DNA from: Streptomyces lomondensis
GTDB taxonomy: Bacteria; Actinomycetota; Actinomycetes; Streptomycetales; Streptomycetaceae
Reading direction: 5' to 3'
Assembly: GCF_014651035.1 (NCBI RefSeq)
Contig: NZ_BMWC01000007.1
Coordinates: forward strand, 124,001-188,000
DNA: 64,000 nt
Each line of letters begins with the position of its first letter. Within the stretch, counting starts at the first letter, position 1. Both the position numbers and the translations under genes were made by a program. Of the stretch, positions 57,045-64,000 are shown one piece after another. Under the pieces are notes generated by a model. It had not been told where the DNA came from and did no database searches. It was given only the letters and a program-made list of their open reading frames with translations.

Positions 57045-58445
57045 TCAGGCAGCCGGGGCGGGGAAGGCCACCGGACTCCGTAGGCCCGCCCTGTTGACCG
57101 CTCGTACGCCGAAGAAGACGTTGTCCTTGGACAGGTCCACCTCGTGGGTCGTGACGTCGCCGACCGGGATGACGTGGGTCCACTCCGGGGCGGTCGTCTC
57201 GCGCCAGACCACCTCGTAGCCCGCGAGGTCGGGCTCCGTGCCCCGGCTCCACACCAGCTCCGTCGCGTTCGTGAGGGTCGACGTGAGGATCTTCGCGCCC
57301 CTCGGGGTGCCCGGGGCCTGGGCGAGGGTCCACAGGGCGGCCGCGTTCACCCTCGCCACCCGGGCCGTGAAGTCGAAGTCGCAGAACTCCGGCAGGTCGC
57401 CGTACTGCTTGCCCGTCTCGTCGACGCGTACGTCCTGGTGCTGGTGGGCGAAGTCCTCGGCGGGCTCGGTGAAGCGGGCGGCCGGGTAGCCGCGTTCGAG
57501 GAACGGGATGTGGTCGCCGCCCCGGCGGTAGCGGTCGCGGCGGTAGATCACGCGGACGTTCATGCCCGTCGCGTCGTTGTCGGCCACGTCGCGCACGAAC
57601 CGGGCCAGCTGGCGGGTCGCGGAGTCGTTCTCGCCGCCCACCGAGCGGCGGATCGCCGCCTGTTCCGGGGTCTCCGAGGACGGGACGCCCTCCGCGAACA
57701 GGCGGATCGTGTACGGGTCCCGCGTGCCGTCGTCCGCCGTGGAGCTGCCGACGATGTCGTTGGTGAACATGCCCTGGACGTCCGCCCCGGCCGCCCTGAA
57801 CCGCTGTGCCATGTGGGCGGAGCCGTACAGGCCCTGCTCCTCCCCCGCCACCGCCGCGAACACGATCGTCGACGCCGGGCGGCGCCTGGCCAGCACCCGG
57901 GCCAGTTCCAGGACGACGGCCACGCCCGAGGCGTCGTCGTCCGCGCCGGGCGCGTCGGACGTGGCGTCCATGACGTCCGTGACACGGGAGTCGTAGTGGC
58001 CGGCGACGACGTAGATCCGGTCGGGGGTGACCGAGCCGCGCAGCGTGGCGACGACGTTCGTGATGCGGGTGGCGGCCGGGATGCGCGGGGCCGGTTCCTG
58101 GACGTACGACTGGAGTTCCGCCGTCATCCGGCCGCCCGACCCGGCGGCGTAGGAGTGGAGTTCGGCCAGCAGCCAGTCGCGGGCCGCGCCGATGCCGCGG
58201 GCGGGGTCGTCCTGCGCGGAGAGGGTGTGGCGGGTGCCGAAGGAGACGAGCTTGTGGACGGTCGCCGCGATGCGGTCCGGGTCGATCTCCCCGAGCAGGG
58301 ACCGCAGTTCACGGGAGGGGCGCTGGGCCGTCGCCGGCGGGCGGCCGGATCCCGGGTGCGGTGCCGCCGCGGCCGTGCCCGCCGTCGCCCCTGCCGCTCC
58401 CGCCGCCGCCGTCGCGGTCAGGACCGTTCTCCTGCTGGGGCGCAT
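57045..58445 (-). CDS. Tat-exported M28 zinc aminopeptidase
   Basis: A 466-residue exported peptidase. The N-terminus PSRRTVLTATAAAGAAGATA has a twin-arginine signal and is cut near AAAAPHP. The M28 domain has zinc ligands in VVAGHYDSR, GADDDASGVAVVLE, AGEEQGLYGS and FTNDIVG, and the last His in FAHQHQD. A C-terminal fibronectin-III-like segment of about 90 residues follows (NATELVWSRGTEPDLAGYEV). It removes N-terminal amino acids outside the cell. Family members are Ca/Zn dependent. It is codirectional with the PstS-like protein upstream. Confidence 0.88.
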   Translation of the reverse strand: MRPSRRTVLTATAAAGAAGATAGTAAAAPHPGSGRPPATAQRPSRELRSLLGEIDPDRIAATVHKLVSFGTRHTLSAQDDPARGIGAARDWLLAELHSYAAGSGGRMTAELQSYVQEPAPRIPAATRITNVVATLRGSVTPDRIYVVAGHYDSRVTDVMDATSDAPGADDDASGVAVVLELARVLARRRPASTIVFAAVAGEEQGLYGSAHMAQRFRAAGADVQGMFTNDIVGSSTADDGTRDPYTIRLFAEGVPSSETPEQAAIRRSVGGENDSATRQLARFVRDVADNDATGMNVRVIYRRDRYRRGGDHIPFLERGYPAARFTEPAEDFAHQHQDVRVDETGKQYGDLPEFCDFDFTARVARVNAAALWTLAQAPGTPRGAKILTSTLTNATELVWSRGTEPDLAGYEVVWRETTAPEWTHVIPVGDVTTHEVDLSKDNVFFGVRAVNRAGLRSPVAFPAPAA

Positions 58446-58515
58446 GTGTCCTCCCGGGTCTGGGGGTGCCGGCCTTTACATATGGTCGTGGACACGCCAA
58501 CGGGCGACAAGGGGC

Positions 58516-60069
58516 TCAGCTCGGGTCGTCCTGCGCGCACAGCGTGAGGCCCTCCGGCGTCCAGCACGGCAGATGGCCGTGCGTGCGGATGACGTCCTGG
58601 CCGTTGCCGCGGGAGAGGTACGTGAGGAAGCTCGACGCCAGGGAGTCGGCCGGGGGCCGGCCGTAGGTGTAGGCGTACTCGATCTCGCGGTACGGGTAGT
58701 CGCTCGTGCCGTCTTCGATGGCGTCGACGGAGGCGGGGTCGCCGTCCAGGCGCAGCGAGTGCAGGCCCTTCGCGCGGGCCGCCAGGTTGAGTTCGCTGTA
58801 GCCGATGGCGCCCGGGAGGTCGGCGACCGTGGCCAGCACCTGCTCGGTCGAGTCGAGTTCGCAGCGGATGACGGCCGCCGTCGGGTCGTCCTTGTGGACG
58901 CAGTCGACGGAGGAGTTGGCGATCTCGCCCCGCCCCAGCACCCGGCGCTGGAACACCTGTCTCGTCCCGGAGTTGGCGTCCCGGCTGACCAGGTGCACCT
59001 GGAGATCGGGGCCGCCGAGCTGCCGCCAGTTGCGGATCTCGCCCCGGTACAGGCGCCGGACGTCCTCCGTGGACAGGTTCCTCAGCCCCACGTCCTCGTT
59101 GACCACGAGCGCGAAGACGGACACCGCCACCCGGTTCTCGCGCAGTTCGGGCAGCCCGGCGGGTTTCGGCCCGTCCGACAGCGCCACCACCGGCGGGGAG
59201 CCCTTCTCGTCCCGTGCCGCCTGGGCGCCGGCCGCCGCCAGCTCCCTGATCCCGGCCGTGGAGCCATGGGTGTCCACCTCGATGACCGGGTCGCCGCCGC
59301 AGTCCCGCTCGTACTTGTGGGCCACCTCGCGCAGCACGGGCGCGAAGGCGGTCGAGCCGGTGAGGGTGAGCGTGCCGCTCGCGCAGCCGATCGGGGGCGG
59401 GGTGTCGTCCTGGGCGACGACGATCGCGGCCAGCACGACCACGCTCGCCGTGAGCGCGATGGTGATCAGCCGCGCCGCCCGGCTGAACAGCGGCGGCTTC
59501 TCGTCGGGCGTGGCACTGCGGTTGGGGTGCACCTCGCCGTCGCGCAGGCCCCCGACCAGCCGTATCGCGTCGCCGACGTCGCCGCCGGACAGCAGCACGA
59601 GCAGCTTGAAGTGGTCGCCGCGGTTGAGGGGGACGCGCGGGATGCGCAGCGTGTTGCCCTCGTAGGCGAAGCCGTGCCCCACGGTGAAGTGGTCCATGAT
59701 GTGGTCGGTGTCCGACGGCTGGGTGACCGACACGGCTCGGACCGTGCGGCCGGTGAACACCGCGGTGAGGCCGTGGAGTTCGGGGCCGGTGTAGTCGTCG
59801 CGGTCGATGCCCTGCGAGCCGTCGTTCTCGATGCGCAGCAGGACCAGGGTCGCGTCGGCCATGCCCGGGACCTCGTCGAACAGGCCGAGACGGGGGTTGA
59901 CTCGCCCCGAGCGCACGTCGTCGCCGATGGGGTTGTCCATCTGCACGCGGTAGCCGATGCGCTTGCGGCGCGGCACCCGGCGCTCGTACCAGACCATGAC
60001 GCCCGAGGCGATGATGCCGAGGAGGGCCGTCGCCACGGCCACGAGGTTCTCAGCGCTCAGCCATTCCAT
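58516..60069 (-). CDS. Membrane protein with PstS-like periplasmic-binding ectodomain
   Basis: A 517-residue protein with unusual architecture. Helix 1 (LVAVATALLGIIASGVMVWY) ends in ERRVPRRKR (inside), followed by a soluble, mainly beta cytoplasmic domain of about 190 residues (ATLVLLRIENDGSQGIDRDD). Helix 2 is LITIALTASVVVLAAIVVAQ. The C-terminal PBP2-type domain has PstS-like TLTGSTAFAPVLREVAHKYE, LRNLSTEDVRRLYRGEIRNW and SRDANSGTRQVFQ. It lies 130 bases behind the Ser/Thr kinase gene. It may sense phosphate or another anion outside and signal inward, since no transporter genes are nearby (inference). Confidence 0.75.
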   Translation of the reverse strand: MEWLSAENLVAVATALLGIIASGVMVWYERRVPRRKRIGYRVQMDNPIGDDVRSGRVNPRLGLFDEVPGMADATLVLLRIENDGSQGIDRDDYTGPELHGLTAVFTGRTVRAVSVTQPSDTDHIMDHFTVGHGFAYEGNTLRIPRVPLNRGDHFKLLVLLSGGDVGDAIRLVGGLRDGEVHPNRSATPDEKPPLFSRAARLITIALTASVVVLAAIVVAQDDTPPPIGCASGTLTLTGSTAFAPVLREVAHKYERDCGGDPVIEVDTHGSTAGIRELAAAGAQAARDEKGSPPVVALSDGPKPAGLPELRENRVAVSVFALVVNEDVGLRNLSTEDVRRLYRGEIRNWRQLGGPDLQVHLVSRDANSGTRQVFQRRVLGRGEIANSSVDCVHKDDPTAAVIRCELDSTEQVLATVADLPGAIGYSELNLAARAKGLHSLRLDGDPASVDAIEDGTSDYPYREIEYAYTYGRPPADSLASSFLTYLSRGNGQDVIRTHGHLPCWTPEGLTLCAQDDPS

Positions 60070-60199
60070 CGTGGGTGCCCCCGCTGCCGCCCGACGAACT
60101 CGATCGTCTGGTTACCGTACGGCTGTACGAGCGGGTATCCGGGATTGGTCGGCTCGAATTCGCCGGACGTTCAACGACCTCACGGGCACCGGGAGTTCG

Positions 60200-62308
<2,109 letters not shown>

Positions 62309-62454
62309 CGCTCAGCCGCCTCCCCCCACACGCGAGCAACAGACGGAGGAGTCTACAGAGCGTCTTCGACGTCCGTTAGAGGTCTACACAGTCCAATGAG
62401 TCCAGGTCAGGCCCTGTGCTCGGCGGTGCGCCCGCCGGGGCCTTACATGGGCCC
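62309..62454 (-). promoter_or_regulatory. Upstream region of the kinase gene
   Basis: 146 bases between the kinase start and the hairpin element A. It should contain the kinase promoter. A/T-richer parts are at 62330-62400. No operator recognised. Confidence 0.4.
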
Positions 62455-62506
62455 GGGAGTCTGGGGACCCCTCCCGCCGCGGCTTGCGGTCCGCGACGGG
62501 AGGGCG
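62455..62506 (-). ncRNA. Covarying structured element A (terminator-like)
   Basis: GGGAGTCTGGGGACCC leads into a hairpin with outer 8-bp stem (62469-62476 with 62497-62504), a C-A mismatch, an inner 5-bp stem (CGCGG/CCGCG) and loop CTTGCGGT. A second copy (element B, 63108) keeps the leader and loop but has a different, self-complementary stem. It lies 18 bases beyond the stop of the glycine-rich-domain gene on its coding strand and probably terminates its transcript. Its conservation suggests more than a plain terminator. Confidence 0.6.
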
Positions 62507-62523
62507 TATCAAGGGCCGGGCGT

Positions 62524-62988
62524 CTACTTCTTGGGGCCGCAGTAGTCACAGCAGGGGGCCGGGCCGCCCTCGCACTCGGCGGATCCCGAGGGCTGGAGCC
62601 ACAACGTCCGGTCCGGCTCGTACCCGGCCTGAGCCATCAGTTCCTGCGTACGATCCAGCGCCTCGCTCCGAACCTCCGTGGAGGCCGGCTTGTCGGGCCT
62701 GTGGTGGACGAAGCGGCCGAGGCGCGAGCAGAGGCGCTCATAGGTGTGCGTGTGCAGGATGAGGGCGTGCCAACCCTTGTCGACCGCCCGGGACGGGCGC
62801 ATGCTCTCCCCGTTCGTCGCGGCGCAGGTGGCGACGAACTTCAGCGCCTCCTCGACGATCCGTTCAGCGGCGCGCTGCTCCATGCCCTCGTTGTCGCCGA
62901 GCACAGTGGCGACGACGTGGCCGAACTCTTCATCACCGAGGAGCGAGCGCGCTGCCGCCGCCTCGGCTCGTAACGTGCCTGCCTTCAT
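62524..62988 (-). CDS. Glycine-rich-domain-containing (GRDP-like) protein with TTA codon
   Basis: A 154-residue protein of the actinobacterial glycine-rich-domain-containing group. EGMEQRAAERIVEEALKFVA and SRAVDKGWHALILHTHTYER hold the conserved VD-xGWH-HTH core, with the C-terminal CCDYCGPKK cysteine cluster. Function is unknown; members recur in accessory blocks. Codon 6 is TTA (62971-62973), which in Streptomyces needs the bldA tRNA, so it should be expressed only late in development. GGAGG stands five bases before the ATG at 62988. Confidence 0.7.
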   Translation of the reverse strand: MKAGTLRAEAAAARSLLGDEEFGHVVATVLGDNEGMEQRAAERIVEEALKFVATCAATNGESMRPSRAVDKGWHALILHTHTYERLCSRLGRFVHHRPDKPASTEVRSEALDRTQELMAQAGYEPDRTLWLQPSGSAECEGGPAPCCDYCGPKK

Positions 62989-63203
62989 GGGGCCTCCAAT
63001 TCGCGTTGGGTGGACGCCTCGACGGGCTTGTGCAGTGGTGCGCCCGTCGAGGATGGGGAGCCCCGCCGCGGCTGCTCGACCTGTCCAGGATTCCGGGAAG
63101 CCGGGGCGGGAGTCTGGGGACCCGGCCCGCCGGAGCTTGCGGTCCTCCGACGGGACGGGCGTCTGTGGTGCGACCTTGATCCTGCGGTCGCCGTGGGGGA
63201 GCG
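62989..63203 (-). other. Gap holding structured element B
   Basis: 215 bases between the glycine-rich-domain gene and the small membrane gene. It contains the hairpin element B (63108-63159) and the leader of the glycine-rich-domain gene. No gene seen. Confidence 0.5.
63108..63159 (-). ncRNA. Covarying structured element B (terminator-like)
   Basis: This shares GGGAGTCTGGGGACCC and loop CTTGCGGT with element A. Here the outer stem is 63121-63129 with 63151-63159 (one G-A mismatch) and the inner stem is CGGAG/CTCCG. Three base pairs differ from element A by compensatory change. It lies 45 bases beyond the stop of the small membrane gene. Confidence 0.6.
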
Positions 63204-63329
63204 TCAGGACGGTGTCCGCTCCAGCACCAAGGCGAGGACGGGAGCGGTCACGGCCGCCACGTACAGCAGGAGACCAGCGACCGCGGTCACGACGCGGATC
63301 CGGTCCCCCTGTGGCAGGTGCAGCCACAC
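63204..63329 (-). CDS. Small single-pass membrane protein
   Basis: A 41-residue frame starting with GTG: VWLHLPQGDRIRVVTAVAGL followed by LLYVAAVTAPVLALVLERTPS. One clear membrane helix. It overlaps the previous gene by 43 bases, and its start lacks a visible ribosome-binding site, so the call is tentative. It ends 45 bases before element B. Confidence 0.4.
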   Translation of the reverse strand: MWLHLPQGDRIRVVTAVAGLLLYVAAVTAPVLALVLERTPS

Positions 63330-63484
63330 CGGCGCACCAACAGCAGCCCGCGCGAGTGCGGCAGCGGGATGTCGCGGGTCTGGCGGCAGTCGCGGTGCAA
63401 GCCCTGGTAGTCCGGCGTCAGGCCCAGGGTGCATTCCGCCGACAGGGAAGCCTTCTCCGTGGCAGGCCGGATGGTCGCCTTCAT
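63287..63484 (-). CDS. Small Cys/His-rich hypothetical protein
   Basis: A 65-residue protein: MKATIRPATEKASLSAECTL, GLTPDYQGLHRDCRQTRDIP, LLLVRRCGCTCHRGTG. Cysteines and histidines (C-x10-H-x2-C, and CGCTCH) could bind zinc. No family recognised. It is coupled by ATGA to the upstream DUF6415-like gene. Confidence 0.5.
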   Translation of the reverse strand: MKATIRPATEKASLSAECTLGLTPDYQGLHRDCRQTRDIPLPHSRGLLLVRRCGCTCHRGTGSAS

Positions 63485-63828
63485 ACGCGTCCACCGCCCA
63501 GCTGCTCGTACTGATCGCAAAGGGCGCGGACCGAGCGGGCGAGCTTCTGTACCACCGCCACGCGGACGACGACCGTGTCTCCCGGCCCCAGGAGAAGCCG
63601 CATCCGGGCTTCTCCGGCACTGGTCAGGGCGCACTCGCGCAGCGAGTCTCCCTTGGGGAGACGCTGGGCCGCCCGCTCGATCTCGGGGCCGAGCAGTTGG
63701 ATATGCCCTCGCAGCTGAAGCCTCAGCGTCTCCAGCTGCTCGTCGGAGAGCGGCGCGGCTCCCTGCGCGAGCACCCGCTGAGTTGCGACGCGCATGGTGG
63801 GAATGTCGGGCGGCAGGGAGTTGGTCAT
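63481..63828 (-). CDS. DUF6415 family protein
   Basis: A 115-residue helical protein with the pattern of DUF6415 (annotated as a natural-product biosynthesis family): LRLQLRGHIQLLGPEIERAA, AQRLPKGDSLRECALTSAGE, and QKLARSVRALCDQYEQLGG. The real function is unknown. It is linked by ATGA overlaps to the genes on both sides, so this block is a single operon of small accessory genes. Confidence 0.65.
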   Translation of the reverse strand: MTNSLPPDIPTMRVATQRVLAQGAAPLSDEQLETLRLQLRGHIQLLGPEIERAAQRLPKGDSLRECALTSAGEARMRLLLGPGDTVVVRVAVVQKLARSVRALCDQYEQLGGGRV

Positions 63829-64000
63829 GCCCGCTCACCCCGTGAGCGGGCGTTGGCCACCGCCACACCCGCGCTGAGCGCGTCGGCCACGGTGACAGGC
63901 CGCAGCTTCTCCGGCTTCGCGTCCCACTCGACGCCACCACCGACCGGCCGCAGCTGCACGTACAAGCCGATGAAGCCCATCACCTTGCCGACCTTCTTGC
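63825..64000 (-). CDS. Hypothetical protein, C-terminal fragment
   Basis: The last 58 codons of a gene that enters from the right edge: KVGKVMGFIGLYVQLRPVGG and WDAKPEKLRPVTVADALSAG, ending VANARSRGERA. The stop overlaps the DUF6415 ATG (ATGA). No family recognised from this part. Confidence 0.55.
   Translation of the reverse strand, partial: KKVGKVMGFIGLYVQLRPVGGGVEWDAKPEKLRPVTVADALSAGVAVANARSRGERA

Overview
The window is high-GC actinobacterial DNA and almost certainly Streptomyces. The evidence is the extreme codon bias, many GTG starts, frequent ATGA overlaps, the sporulation regulator WblA, a Crp of the Streptomyces type, and a single obvious TTA codon. The gene order also tracks the Mycobacterium tuberculosis Rv3659c-Rv3716c neighbourhood: tadA, ssd, HAD phosphatase, acs, EphE-like hydrolase, MarP protease, Nudix, nth, crp, MBL, RidA, two ArsA-like ATPases, whiB4/wblA, class A PBP, phosphoesterase, then ask-asd and recR-ybaB. 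No whole phage, integrase, CRISPR array or insertion sequence was seen.

Layout. 1-2.4 kb: Tad/type IV pilus-like secretion ATPase, the MinD-like Ssd and the start of tadB. 3-31.4 kb: conserved core. It holds a HAD phosphatase, a 6S-like RNA, a degenerate Fic protein, a deacetylase-like lipoprotein, a SulP-carbonic anhydrase fusion, acs, nhaA, a holin-like protein, an epoxide-hydrolase-like enzyme and a small unknown ORF. These are followed by marP/nudix/heptad-repeat protein/nth, crp, a nucleotidyltransferase, MBL/Nudix, DUF4177/ridA, two ArsA ATPases, wblA, a PBP, GatB/YqeY, a phosphoesterase, a Pr6Pr membrane protein and tRNA-Pro(CGG). 31.5-36.9 kb: a lineage-variable stress-like patch behind the tRNA. 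It has three DUF5994 loci (one decayed), a fatty-acid desaturase, a CsbD-like protein, small membrane proteins, a YihY/BrkB protein and a PRC-barrel protein. 36.9-45.1 kb: a hypothetical protein, a PycTM-like membrane protein, a TIGR03943/UPF0718 permease pair, a TrkA-type channel protein, an S9 peptidase and SURF1. 45.1-55.9 kb: a sigma factor with a membrane partner, asd-ask, a two-component system, an NTF2-like secreted protein, PhzF, DUF5063, recR and ybaB. 56-64 kb: a SLATT-like 2-TM protein, a Tat-exported M28 peptidase, a PstS-like membrane sensor, a Ser/Thr kinase, then an accessory block with a TTA-containing glycine-rich-domain protein and DUF6415-type small genes.

How the genes work together. 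The core deals with central metabolism (acs, ask/asd), CO2/bicarbonate and ion homeostasis (SulP-CA, NhaA, TrkA), cell-envelope growth and stress (PBP, MarP, deacetylase-like lipoprotein) and developmental control (Crp, WblA, Ssd). The kinase and the PstS-like membrane protein are codirectional neighbours and may form an envelope-sensing pair (inference). The most unusual signals are a heptad-repeat protein stitched by ATGA overlaps between nth and a Nudix gene, a pair of covarying hairpins flanking the TTA-containing gene, orphan PycTM- and SLATT-type effector-like proteins without visible partners, and three 10-bp-phased DnaA-like boxes upstream of ssd.
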